A DNA stretch of 51,856 nucleotides from Mytilinidion resinicola (lineage: Eukaryota > Ascomycota > Dothideomycetes > Mytilinidiales > Mytilinidiaceae). The notes below the pieces were generated by a model. It had not been told where the DNA came from. It worked only from the letters and a program-made list of their open reading frames with translations, and made no database searches. Below are positions 41,075 to 51,803 of this stretch, one piece after another (the first letter of the stretch is position 1; each line of letters begins with the position of its first letter). The DNA is taken from contig NW_022985441.1 of assembly GCF_010093595.1 (NCBI RefSeq), forward strand, positions 2,167,358-2,219,213, given 5' to 3'. A program made the translations under genes and the position numbers.

Positions 41075-43389
41075 ATGGCAAATGCAAACCAAGGACCGCG
41101 CATTATTCTTGGGCTAGACTACGGTACTACGTACACAGGTAAAGGCTTTCTTTCCAAAGCTACCTCCTTTTTCTGGGTCTGATATCATTCCACTAGCATT
41201 GGCATACGTAAATACCAACGGCATCACCCCGGCCTCCCCTCGCGACATCATCGTTTACAAGAGCTGGCCAGGAGGAGAAACACAGAAGGTCCCGTCGACC
41301 ATCTCGTACGCGGAGTGCTCCTGTGGCAAACGATGTAAGCAATGGGGACACAACATCGACGACAATTCTCTTCGTATGCAATGGACTAAACTCGAGCTGG
41401 AACCGCGCTCAATAAGGAGCGAGCTTGAGGTCCTTCGCGATTTGACCAAAGGGCTCGATCTTCCCACCACGCTTCATAACAATCAGGGGGCATTCGTGCC
41501 GCGGCATCTGGCAAAAGATGCAGAGGATGTAGTGAGGGACTACCTCTACAAAATAGCAAGACTGTGGTACCTAGATATCAAGGCTACGAGTACGTTTGCT
41601 TTGGACCGTATTCCGGTGGACATGGTGGTCACGCATCCCGTCGTGAGTTCAGCATGCGTGTTAAATATGCTTGGCAGTATTCTGATTGACCTGGGTAGGG
41701 CTGGTCCTACGAGGCTATGAATAAAACGTTTCGTGCTATAACTGGCGCCTTTCAGAAAGGAATGTTCAAAACTCTACGGGACATCTACTTTTCCACGGAA
41801 CCGGAAGCGTGTGCTCTTAATACAATTCAAGAGCTTCTAGCGGCGGATCACCATTGTCTAGTCGAAGTAACGTAAACATTCCCAGACGCGATGATCTCGT
41901 AGTAATGAGATTTTGGGTAGGGTGATTGCTTTGTACTATGTGATGCCGGAGGCGGCACTGTCGTAGGTTACCTCGTATCTCGATCTTTTGCCACTCACTG
42001 ACCGTTGTACGACTTGAAGGATCTGGCATCATACAAAGTCGAGCAGCTGCACCCCCTGAAGCTGAAGGCCTGCGGAGGAATCTCCGGTAGTTTCCACAGC
42101 GAAACTAGATTGTTCCATCTCTAAGGTGTCACTAGGTACGAAATGCGGTGCGACTCAAGTCGATCGCGCTTTTCTCAAGTGGGTACAACAAAGACTTCAG
42201 AACAGGATTTCAGAAAGGGATGTGACTTTGCCGGGCCCGCTTGTTCTCAATCCCTTGGGAATACTCCTCCTGCGGCGATTCGAAGATATCAAGCGTCAAT
42301 TCGACGGCAGAAAAACCACGGACATCAACCTCCCGAGAAACCTTCCCGGAGGCGGTACGGTCAAGGTCAAAGAACAGGTACAGACCGGAATTCAGGACGG
42401 AACGATCTTGCTCACAGTGTAAGCATATAAGAGTTCAAATGCTGCGTGGATACTTCTAATTTTAGGCAGGGATGATCTCAAAGATTTTTTTGAACCAAGC
42501 GTCGAAGGGACAGTGAAGCTGATCAAACAACAAGTTATAAAGATACAGCATCCTGCAGATGGAAGCATGCCTGATCAGGTTACTGTAAGGATTAAATGCA
42601 GATACTTTCTCCGTTCACATGATCCCCTAATTAACCATGCTTTACTAGAACATATTCCTTGCAGGAGGATTCGCAGAGAGCCCATACCTCTTTGATGAAG
42701 TCGAGCGAAGATATGCCAGCAAAGTCGATATCAAGGTGTTCAGGGCTGAGGACTGGTTTGTATACAATTCCCTAAAGACATCGACCGCAGCTAATCATAT
42801 CGATAGTTGGAGCGGCGTAGTAAAAGGTGCTGTACTGCGTGCTGGGGATCTCGGCATGCGAGTAGACGTCAAGGGCACACGATGTCCTCGACACTACGGT
42901 ATCTGCATTTCGCGGAAACGAGATGACCAGTTGGATCGCATTACGTGGGTCGTCCGTCAAGGTGACTTGATTACCTCGGATAGCGGTATCAAGGCTACTC
43001 TGGTCGGCCAATGCAGAATTTCGAGCCTCGATCTCTTCCATTCAAGGCTCGCCCGTGTGGTGTTCGTAGCTACAGATATGGCGAACCCTCCCGCGACTCT
43101 ATCGAGAATTGATCAAAGTATGTGGCATTCCCTATTTCCCCTCTTAATTATGGTTGCGGCGATAGTTCTTGCAATATTGCCCCATAATGTGGTGTATAGG
43201 TGAAGTAAGCTGCTAATACTCAAACCATTACAAGAAAACAACGAGGTTCACTATATGAACGTCGACGATATACCACCAGTGTCGCCTCAGCAACGGTCCT
43301 TAGACGTCGAGATCCGGGTACTGCAAGATGTGAAAGTACGAGTAAAGTGTGACGGCCATACCGTAGCATCCTGTAATACAACCTTATGA
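41075..43389 (+). CDS. Divergent Hsp70-like ATPase
   Basis: Nine exons keep frame: 41075-41138, 41197-41642, 41699-41866, 41921-41962, 42020-42086, 42136-42418, 42470-42612, 42665-43117, 43235-43389; 1821 bp, 606 residues. ATP-site motifs appear in order: LGLDYGTTYT (phosphate 1), VLCDAGGGTV (phosphate 2, interrupted exactly after it by an intron), ACGGISG, and RGFAESPYLF (adenosine loop). GVVKGAVLRA matches the end of the nucleotide-binding domain. The peptide-binding half of a normal Hsp70 is not recognisable; instead a short unrelated C-terminus follows, as in fungal Hsp70-like (HSPA12-type) proteins. The donor at 42613 (GTTCAC) is weak. The role could be a signalling or conditional chaperone; unknown. 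Confidence 0.85.
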
Positions 43390-44193
43390 TTCGTCCTGAC
43401 CCTCGTGGAAGCCTTCTGGGGTAAAACCTGAGAGACGAAAGTCGTACGGCTTTGCGCTCATCTTTGCAATGACCACTCTGATACAGGATGCGTGATGGAT
43501 AATTATTGGTCAACAGTCTCCCGGTTGAAGCTTTAGTAGGCGCTAAAGAAGGTAATGTTTCAAATCAAAGGATAAGTTAGTGAGGTAGTGCTACGTGATG
43601 GGCTTGGAAAATTGGTACCGTAGCTTCCCCGCAACCATAGGTAGCGAGGGATCAAGCATCTGTGTCATTGAGTAGCGGCGAAGGTAGGACGCCGATATGC
43701 AGCCTGTCTCTAAAGTATACACAGGCTCATCAGTTCACGGGATGGAGGCAAAGCGCGAACATGGTGCCACATCACGTGATCCGCCCTACTCCGCTTCCGC
43801 TACCCTTAATCATGCATGCAGCGCAAAGCCGAGTCTCCCTGTCCTACTCAACTTTTAATTAAAGCGAATACGACCTCGTGTCGCACGATAGAGGTCGCAA
43901 ATCAGGCGAACCGTTCGAGGTGCATTTGGGCCTCAAAAAGAGGCAACCGACCCCGCGAATTTCGAAATCGGGCCTCACGCCACAGATTTGACAACTCAGC
44001 CTTGCAGGAAGCATTTCCGGCCACGATATACATGTTTAGTGTTTTCTTTCCGCCCTTTCTACCCTGATCGCTGCACGTAGTCAGGAAGCAACATGCACGA
44101 ACCTCCGTACACGCTATCATTGGTCCCACGCGAATCACGGCCTGATAAGTATCTGCAAGCGACGTATTTCCTAGCCATCAAGCATGCCCACCT
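43390..44193. other. Intergenic
   Basis: About 800 bp with no coding exon recognised between the Hsp70-like and one-helix genes. Confidence 0.5.
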
Positions 44194-45324
44194 GTGTCCG
44201 CTATGGAAGTCTGGAAGTTTGTCGACTACTCTGATACTGCTCCTGTTCTTGCGCTGTCCCTCACTGCCAAGCGGTGGGGACTTGATCCTTTCCCCGGCAA
44301 TCTAGTAGCCATCTCAAGCATCTGGCACGACTTCCAACGGTCCAACGGAACTGAAGAGCTTGCCTCAGCTCTGCCATACACTTGCTCGTACAGCTCTTCA
44401 TCGTATCTTGACTCTTACGTCCATGACTACTCCCAAAACACTCGTGACGATTACACTCTGGACGACAGCTATAAAAACATAACTAGGAACTCGGCCATCT
44501 GCAACAAAGTCTCCCGTGCTCATCTTTGCGACTCTAGCTGCCTCATCCTCATCGAAGGCGTTGGGAGCAAAACCACGGGTCCGGCCCACTCTGATATCGT
44601 CGGCCTTACCCACGGCCTATCCTTCCTGATTTCCCTATCCGTTACTGCTCTCACCGTCATGGGTTTCCTCGAAGGACTCATCAAGCGGCCGAAGCCCCCC
44701 CAACTCACCGCCGTCATCAGAAAAACGTACAACGAACCCCACAAGCCGCTCGCCAACCCGTATCCACTAGAGCAGTACAGCACCTCGAGAGACGTCGTTT
44801 ACTGCGCGCAACTGATGCGGCAAATGTACTCTCTAGATCTATCGATCTGGGCTATGGAGGACTCGGCGCCAGGAGAGGTTCCCCGTCGTGAAGCGATGAA
44901 GACGCAAGCGAACGCCCTTTTGGAAGAGATACGGAACGTCGTGGAGGTGTGGCAGAAGGACATACAACGGGAGGACGGAGGAACATGGAAGCTGGAGGAG
45001 AGGAAGCTCGTCGATGAGATTTCGAAGGCTGTGTTGGAGTATCCGGCGGAGAGATATCCTGTTTCGATGGATGCGCGGCCTGCGGCGAAGAAGAAGTGGG
45101 AACAGCAACGAGGGCTCAGTGCTGTGGGAAATAACACCAATGGCACTGCAGGGAATGGACACGTGCATCCGCCCGTAGCCTTACCTGAGCTGCGCGGAGA
45201 CATCCGACAAGCAGCGGAATTGGAGGCTCGATCTTTGCGGTCATCAAGGCGACCTCCAATCTTTAAGTTCCCACGCAAACCCTTGGAAAATCCTTCGTCT
45301 TTGCGCACTAGTCAAGCAACCTAA
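44194..45324 (+). CDS. Hypothetical protein with one membrane helix
   Basis: Intronless, 376 residues. An in-frame ATG nine bases downstream (MEVWKFVDYS) is an alternative start. Residues about 1-130 are rich in Ser, Tyr and Asp with potential N-glycosylation sites (RSNGTEE, KNITRNS). One clear helix at about 141-163 (GLSFLISLSVTALTVMGFL) is followed by a Lys/Arg/Pro-rich stretch (IKRPKPPQLTAVIRKTY) that should face the cytosol. The tail of about 210 residues is helical and then disordered, ending RRPPIFKFPRKPLENPSSLR. No family recognised. Confidence 0.6.
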   Translation: MSAMEVWKFVDYSDTAPVLALSLTAKRWGLDPFPGNLVAISSIWHDFQRSNGTEELASALPYTCSYSSSSYLDSYVHDYSQNTRDDYTLDDSYKNITRNSAICNKVSRAHLCDSSCLILIEGVGSKTTGPAHSDIVGLTHGLSFLISLSVTALTVMGFLEGLIKRPKPPQLTAVIRKTYNEPHKPLANPYPLEQYSTSRDVVYCAQLMRQMYSLDLSIWAMEDSAPGEVPRREAMKTQANALLEEIRNVVEVWQKDIQREDGGTWKLEERKLVDEISKAVLEYPAERYPVSMDARPAAKKKWEQQRGLSAVGNNTNGTAGNGHVHPPVALPELRGDIRQAAELEARSLRSSRRPPIFKFPRKPLENPSSLRTSQAT

Positions 45325-45868
45325 ATATCTGTTAGTTTTCAAGCTCACCAAAAGGCTGATATGTATACCAATCAATATATTCAACCGTCATTTTCCACTT
45401 ACGCAAGTAACGGCTCACTTGCAATCTGCATACACCCTATTGACGCTGTCTGGGGTAGCCTCACGAGTTTACCAATTAGTCAAAATGCCGAGCTAATCTC
45501 TCTTTCGAAATGCTGAAAATATTATGAGGCCACTCATCCAGCGGTAAACAAGTGTACGGATTTCTATAAAGAGACAATGCATTTTACATCCATATCACGG
45601 TCGCAATGCAAGAGGAGGAAATTTTGAGCATGGGAAACGTAGCCTCGTTAAAACCCCCACCAGAGCCAAAAGATTGATGTTTCAGGTGGGGGAAAGAGTG
45701 CTACAGAAGTTTGTTGGGATGAACGCTGCAAAGAAAACCATACCCAAGAATGTCGTGTCCGTTGCTTCGTAAATATCACTCCAACTGGTCGTCTCTCCTA
45801 TTGTTGCTCATCTGGCTTTTGTCAACATTTTCCAGACCTTGAAGACCAGCTCCCTTACTGTTTGTCGG
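45325..45868. other. Intergenic
   Basis: Convergent spacer between two genes. No feature recognised. Confidence 0.45.
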
Positions 45869-47197
45869 TTATACAACGGGAGCACCATCGGGGTGGTGAA
45901 GAAGAGGCCCGGCGTGGTACAGACCGTATTCGGCGTTGTAGAGCGTGTCCATCGCATCCCAGTAGAGGCGTGGTCCATACTCCCGAACAAATCCATTCAT
46001 CTCGTTGTTGAGCATCCGGGGCTGGGAGCAGTGCAGCAGTCTGGTCTCGAGGTGCCTCGCCAGTGCAACCACCAAGTCTTCGAATGCTGCCAAGGCTTCC
46101 AGGTACGGCCGGGAGAAAGCATCCATACCTGACGTGACCATCCAGTGAATGATATGGTCAGCCACGTCTTCTTGATCTTGAGGGCTCTTGGTGCTGTAGT
46201 CCCGTGCAGAATCCACAACCAGTAGGATCATACGATTTGTGGGCGTTGGGTCCAGTGTTAGCCGACGTCGAAGCTCCGGGATGGTCTCAGTTTTGCGAAG
46301 GAACTGTTTCTGGATGGTCTCGTTGAAGGTCCCAGCGGAGTCGAATTGGTCGATGAATCGCGGCGCTGCGGCGTTGCGAATCGGAGGCGTTGCGGCGTTG
46401 AGAATTGGAGACGCTGCGTGCGGAAGGACCCCACCACGACCTCCCTGCTTACCACCTTTAGCACTCCCCGATACGACCGTAGATGGAGGTAGATCAGTAG
46501 ACTCCTGGGGGAGGTCAGCTGAAACACGGACCAAACACGTTGCCGGCACCTTCGCCGGTATATCTCTAGGAGTAGTGACCAGAGGAAAAGGTGAATTCAC
46601 AGATTGGCCGTGATAGGGCCCAACTTGGATTCGCGTTGGCGGTGGTCGGATGGCCTGGGACGTTGGAGCAGGGAGTAGACCATCATCATATGGAGTGCGG
46701 TATGACCGATGAACGGAGGAGCTACCTGATGAAGCACTGGATTGCGGGCCAGCCGAAGCGCGGGAGGGAGCAAACAATGGTTGTTGACTGTACCCGTAAA
46801 TAAGCCACTCTTCAGGAAATGTGGAAATACACTTACGTAGGAAACTTGTCTCTGCAGCCGTTCTTCATTCCTGGACGCCCAACAACGTGCTGACGCAACG
46901 CATCCTCGGTCTTGTAGCCATGTTTCGAGCAATAAGGGCAATCAAAACGACTGGAGGACTGACTTAATTTCTAGACATAGTCAGTGGGTGGGCTCAGCTA
47001 GCTGCAATAACGGTCCACTCACTCGCTTTCTTGTAGGCGCCGTAGCCTCTTGAGAGGACTCCTGGAAGGGTCCATTGGTGAACTGAAACATCGTCATACT
47101 GCTCTAGTTTGTCAGCGTTTGGAGAGACTTGGTCGAGGTCATGCTCAGTACTAGGCCATAAGTCTAGGCACACAAGTTCATCACTGCTTGGTCCCAA
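45869..47197 (-). CDS. Zinc-finger-like protein with an undescribed C-terminal domain (family N, member 1)
   Basis: Exon 3 (45869-46787) and exon 2 (46837 to about 46971) join in frame through a GTAAGT...CAG intron (46788-46836). Exon 2 encodes FDCPYCSKHGYKTEDALR then QHVVGRPGMKNGCRDKFP, a C-x2-C ... H ... C finger-like block. A disordered Ser/Pro linker follows, then a C-terminal domain: KTETIPELRRRLTLDPTPTN, RMILLVVDSARDY, MDAFSRPYLEALAAFEDLVV, ALARHLETRL. The same C-terminal pattern recurs at 51225-51803. A first exon at about 46994-47197 (MGPSSDELVCLDLWPS) is plausible, but its junction does not keep frame with the donor I can see. Function unknown. Confidence 0.62.
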
Positions 47198-48920
47198 TCT
47201 TGCTCATCTTATACCACCGCGAGGAGTAGCCCAACTAGTCAGTAGCCGGTGAGTCAAACAGCAGTGCAATTCGCATTGCGTGAAACTTGACATCGCGGCT
47301 ACGCTCTTGGAATTCCATTGGGGTACCCCAAGCAGTGGCAAACGGGTGTGCACAGACTTATGACCTGTCGCTGTACGGTGAGAGTGGCGTAATTGCTTAC
47401 CTTGATGTGGCGTAATATGATGTCAAGGACTTGATTGTCGTGATGAGAGAGGAAAAAGAGGTTGTCTGGACTGGGGGGCTGTGTGGCTGTGAAGCGAGGT
47501 TAGTAGGGAGAAGGAGTCTTGGGTGGGTGGTGAATGATGTGAGGTTAGGGGAAGGACGGGAGCAAATAGTTTAGTCGAGAAGAAAGGAAGAAGAGAAGTG
47601 GATGATGTAAGCTAGGGAACAAGAGGGAGGATTTGGGAACATGTGATTTTGGGGAGAGGAGAAAAAAAGGTTGGGAGGGAGATCAAAAAAGTTGTCGAGA
47701 AGGTTGTCTGGATCCAGGTTGGTGGGACAGAAGTGATTTATTTATACCCAAAAGAAGCCCCCGCACAGGCCACATCCCGTGAAATGAACGTGACTTATGG
47801 ATTCAACCAATGGGAGGCTAAGATCAAAGAGGCTAGCACCTCCTTCTGGCACCTCGAAGAGCAGAAATGAGAGTCTCGAGAGCATTATGAGGCTTTGCTG
47901 GCAACATGTTCAATTGGTATATACGGAGATCACCGATTTATAGAAATTTCAGTGATCATCATCATATTTTACTGCACCAACCTGTGCTATTAGTCAGCGA
48001 AATCGGCACGTAGTAATCATTACCAGCAACTAAGAGTGATTTTGCAGCCAACGCTCTCGCGGAAGTCTTCTTTAACAAGGAAGGGAGCGAACGTTTACGA
48101 AATACCGAGAAGGATGGATTGATATCAGCTTTCAACGTACGCGGTTAGACGTCTTCCGTCTTCAAGCAAGTTATCTATTGCCATTTTGCCTTCTCTAAAG
48201 ACGCGTCCGAGATGTTTAAATCAAGACCGTGACACAGCTAGCCTAATAATTACCACCGATTTTAGTTGCAGAGTACCAGTCATGCCATATAATATCAATC
48301 GTTAGCCATTATATACCTCGCAGATAATCGGCCTCTTCCCACAGTGGTAGGTTTTCCTGAACCAGCCTACCCAGCAGCAGTCTCTGCCAACAGCTGGCGC
48401 TCCCGGACAACCTTCGGCTGGTGACATTTCTCCAGGTACATAAACTCACCTCCACCTCCACCTCCACCTCACCTAGCCCTCGACAACTTCCTTCCTCTGC
48501 ACTCTCTTCACCCTCTCCTCTTCATCCGACTCCATTCGTCAGTGCCCTCAACATTGCCAACTTGGTATCCTTCCTACCTACTCCCACTGACCTCGCACTC
48601 AAACAGCAACCGTTCACCGTCGACTCCTGCAACTGCACAGAGAACTCGAATCCTATGATCCTCACATTGTATTTCACCTCACTTCTGCGCACTCGTAAGT
48701 CTCCCCTCGCTACCGCAAGCCTTCCCTAAGCCATGCATCAGGTCAACCATATCACTGACAATAAACAAAGCGACCGGTCATCTGATTCGCGACTTCGAAT
48801 CGGCACCTCGACTCTTACTTTCACTTCACCTACATCTTCCAACCTCGTATGCTTACCCTTACCGCTGTTGGCTTTCCTCTAAGCGTCGCCTGACTTGCTC
48901 CTAGCAAAGCGTAGGCACAA
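47198..48920. other. Long spacer with short unsupported open frames
   Basis: Open frames at 47643-47870 and 48421-48729 have no family support; the latter is Ser/Thr/Pro-rich because of a CACCTC microsatellite at 48447-48474. The segment may hold untranslated leaders of the genes on each side. Confidence 0.45.
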
Positions 48921-49655
48921 TGACCCATAGCAAAGGCCGTTCACGTCGCCCTTGGAAGGGCTCGCAACCAAATGACGGGCTAGTAAGTAAAAGATCTACT
49001 CGACTGTGCCTAGGCACCGACTCGGGTTGCAGCACTACAACCTAGGGTCAGCAACTCATATGCAGTAACGTATCAGGATAGCATGCTGATACAGGAGGAA
49101 GTAACAGGTAGTGCAACAGCAGTGCTGCAGCACGGTATCAGTACTGTATCAGGAAACAGGATGAATCAAGTAACGCGTCAGGAAGAGATCCCACGTTATG
49201 CCCCCGGGGCTGGCCCCCCTCCTTCCCCTAGTATATAAACAACGAGCTAGACACCCATAGAAATCAGAGTTCACATCAATTTCAACCTGAGTCACCGACT
49301 ATGTACAGAAACAAACACCGGCTCTTGGCTACTACATCCACTACCTGTGTGGCCGAGATTTCTAGGACCTCCAAGCGATAGAAGACCATCACTACGGGCC
49401 CCATGGTAAGCACAATGGCTGCCGCGACCTTTACGGAGAGCCCCAGAACGCCAATCCGTAAGTGTGCTCGTCGTGTCTGTACCTTGTCCTTGTTCTCTGC
49501 CTGACTTATCATCGTTTTACTTTTCAGATGGCACCATCCAACCTACCAGCGAACGGACCATTATTCAACACCTTCGAGGCATCGAGCCTGATACGCGCAA
49601 GCCGAGTCCACGGGAAGGGAACTCTTCGCGCACCGCGTCCAGACGGGGACGCTAA
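48920..49655 (+). pseudogene. Family N member 2, split by a solo LTR and a nonsense codon
   Basis: With the LTR at 49020-49292 removed, the plus strand reads a possible leader exon (MTHSKGRSRRPWKGSQPNDG, 48920 on), then TDYVQKQTPALGYYIHYLCG, RDF, TAG (49363-49365), DLQAIEDHHYGPHGKHNGCR, DLYGEPQNANP, and a GTAAGT donor. HHYGPHGKHNGCRD matches HVVGRPGMKNGCRD of the gene at 46.8 kb, and the donor sits just downstream in both. The stop stands where CAG (Gln) is likely. After the CAG acceptor near 49529 frames conflict: DGTIQPTSERTIIQHLRG in one, a 50223-terminated frame in another. The LTR lies just before the motif, so the gene is broken at least twice. Confidence 0.6.
49020..49292 (+). mobile_element. 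Solo LTR copy C (273 bp)
   Basis: ACTCGGGTTG ... CAACCTGAGT, with CACCG at 49015-49019 and 49293-49297. TATA box GTATATAAAC at 49231-49240. GTATCAG/CTGATAC words recur several times in the U3-like part. Plus orientation, opposite to copies A and B. Confidence 0.92.
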
Positions 49656-50223
49656 ATTGGCTCCTGCGTGCTCCCCACCACTATGGGAGGCTGAGGCACT
49701 TGAAGGTCAGGAAACTGCGCTAACGCGTTCCGATCCCATAGTCTCAGCCTGCACCTTTGGCGTTTTCCCTGGGGGCCCAGGCGAAGATACCTCAGAGCCG
49801 TCGTCGTTTCGTCGTTCGATGAAGGATGATTCGGGGATGGAAGAGTCAGCGAGTTTGAGCCATCGCCCTTTGGGTGATGGCTCCGCCCGTACCCAGTCAT
49901 GCTTAGGTAGTCGTTCGTTGGAGGATGGCCCGCCGGATCGTCGTCCCTCGAAGGATTGCTCAAGCGGGATTGCTGAGGCGTCGGGAACGGCCAATAGTGC
50001 AACCTCCTATGATAGGGGAGCCCGAGAGGAACCTAATCTGGACGAAGCGAGCGCACCTGACGGTCCCGAAGGCCGTCGGGAACCACAGATTCTACAAATG
50101 GAACAATTCTTTTACAACAAATTCCGTAGCACTCCTTCTCCCATTAGAGTCTTCTGGGCTCTGGTGGAGTTTTTAACGAGGCTACGTTTCCCATGCTTGA
50201 AACTTCCTTTAGTTGAATTGTGA
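49462..50223 (+). CDS. Open frame of doubtful status after copy C
   Basis: A 253-codon frame runs to TGA at 50221-50223. Its first residues translate an intron-like stretch (splice acceptor TTTTCAG just before an ATG at 49528). The middle is Ser/Pro/Gly/Arg-rich (DSGMEESASLSHRPLGDGSA), and the end (PIRVFWALVEFLTRLRFPC) is hydrophobic. It could be the disordered linker and remnant of family N member 2, or a chance frame. No conserved C-terminal domain is visible. Confidence 0.3.
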   Translation: MCSSCLYLVLVLCLTYHRFTFQMAPSNLPANGPLFNTFEASSLIRASRVHGKGTLRAPRPDGDAKLAPACSPPLWEAEALEGQETALTRSDPIVSACTFGVFPGGPGEDTSEPSSFRRSMKDDSGMEESASLSHRPLGDGSARTQSCLGSRSLEDGPPDRRPSKDCSSGIAEASGTANSATSYDRGAREEPNLDEASAPDGPEGRREPQILQMEQFFYNKFRSTPSPIRVFWALVEFLTRLRFPCLKLPLVEL

Positions 50224-51224
50224 TCGTGATATATATATGCAATGTGAGCGTTGTACGCCACATTAATGTACGATGTTGCTTTCTCAATTACTGGTTCTCG
50301 TCACAGATATCCGCACACTTTCTGCCACTGCTTGTAGCGTCTCAAAGTATTTTCAGGTGCCCGGTTCAGACCGAGGTTTTACCTTTTGAACAAGTGATAA
50401 ACTCGTAAAGCCACTCCAAGCATCGACAGAGGGGTGTACACAGATTGGACGTGTAATCCGCAGCCCTGAATTTCTGAATATATTACGATGCGCCACAAGC
50501 GGTGGCAGAATGGTATGTGGACATCTATGACTACGCACTTTACCATCACGGCGATTCTTCAATATAGGACTGGCAATACTAGGCATAGTCACATAGATCC
50601 CCATCGAGAATCAACGCAGTCCCAGGAGTTGTAAAGTTTGCGAGAGGCTAAATTCCTGTATATTCTATAGCAAGTATTCTCGTCGAGCATCTAGATGATT
50701 CTAGTCTTGCGTCTTTGAGTCCACCCAAAAATGCCCTCTTACTAGACAACCGATGTGTCTCAAGCTACTTAACACATTGCTCATACTCGTTCCAACTCTC
50801 ATGCAAACTTGCAGCTGATATCCGGCTTCAAAAACCTATGACGGCGCGCACGAACCGCTCTAGCAAGTGCGGGGTTTGGGCTGACCGCACTACGTCCGTC
50901 AGTATTAAGCCCGGCTCTTCCGGGTTTCAGAAACATCACACCCACATCATGAGCATGCAGGAGGGTCTATGTGTAAGCTGATGGCAAAGTTTGCACGCGG
51001 AAAATGATGAGGAGGTTCCGTAATCAACGTGGCATGACACACCATGGAGAAACTATTGATCGATCACAGCATATTTTTGCGTCTCACGTTAAACAGATCG
51101 ATGTGCGTGCAGATACGAAGTGAGTTGAATCTCTGTTGGTCGGGGACTCAATACAAAGAAGTTTTGCAAAGCGTTTGAATGATGCTAGCCGAACATCCCC
51201 AATCCCGCTCGAGCTGCTCTGTCG
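50224..51224. other. Intergenic
   Basis: About 1 kb with no recognisable exon; short open frames only. Confidence 0.5.
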
Positions 51225-51803
51225 CTAAGCCACCTCGTTGTCACCTTCGCTAGGCCCATATACCTCGTTCAACGCTTCTTCGAACTCCTCAGTTGCCAGT
51301 CTCAGTATCTCGGGCTCTTCAACGTTGTCCACGAAAAGATAAATCCTACCATTTTCAGACCGCACAACCTTTCCCAAAGGCTTCTCAAGGTACGTGAGAC
51401 AGAGATCCTGGAATGCTTGCATGTGACGAATAGCTCCAAACTCCAGCACGAAATAATTCATGTTAAAGTAGACCTTCTCCCTCGTATCCGGCCGTCCCAC
51501 CGCGATCCGACCTTCCAGATTCTTCGCCAAGGCTACCAGCAGATCCTCGAATGTGACGATAGGCTTCAATGGCTGCGCGCTGAAGCCATCCATGTTATGG
51601 AATCCTCGGAAAAGAATCAGGCCTTCGACCTTAGCTTTGTGACTAGAATCGTGGTCTGCGCGGTATTTGCAAGCGTCCAGGAGGATTCCCATCATCTGAT
51701 TGTGAGGGGTGGGAACATTGTCTAGGCGTTGAAGTAGATGGGGCAGCGACTCGTGGACATTCTGGTAGCTGGCGTAGGAAGGGAGAATCAGTGAGGGAGA
51801 CAT
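51225..51803 (-). CDS. Family N C-terminal domain, member 3 (upstream part outside the window)
   Basis: An open frame of 192 residues, MSPSLILPSYASYQNVHESL onward. It shows HLLQRLDNVPTPHNQMMGIL, LILFRGFHNMDGFSAQPLKP and IVTFEDLLVALAKNLEGRI, which line up with the gene at 45869 (PTPTNRMILLVVDSA; MDAFSRPYLEALAAFEDLVV; ALARHLETRL). It then extends beyond that protein with LCLTYLEKPLGKVVRSENGR and an acidic end. No finger motif is in the window; it may lie in an upstream exon past 51856, or this is a finger-free paralogue. The shared block is a domain I cannot name. Confidence 0.65.
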   Translation of the reverse strand: MSPSLILPSYASYQNVHESLPHLLQRLDNVPTPHNQMMGILLDACKYRADHDSSHKAKVEGLILFRGFHNMDGFSAQPLKPIVTFEDLLVALAKNLEGRIAVGRPDTREKVYFNMNYFVLEFGAIRHMQAFQDLCLTYLEKPLGKVVRSENGRIYLFVDNVEEPEILRLATEEFEEALNEVYGPSEGDNEVA

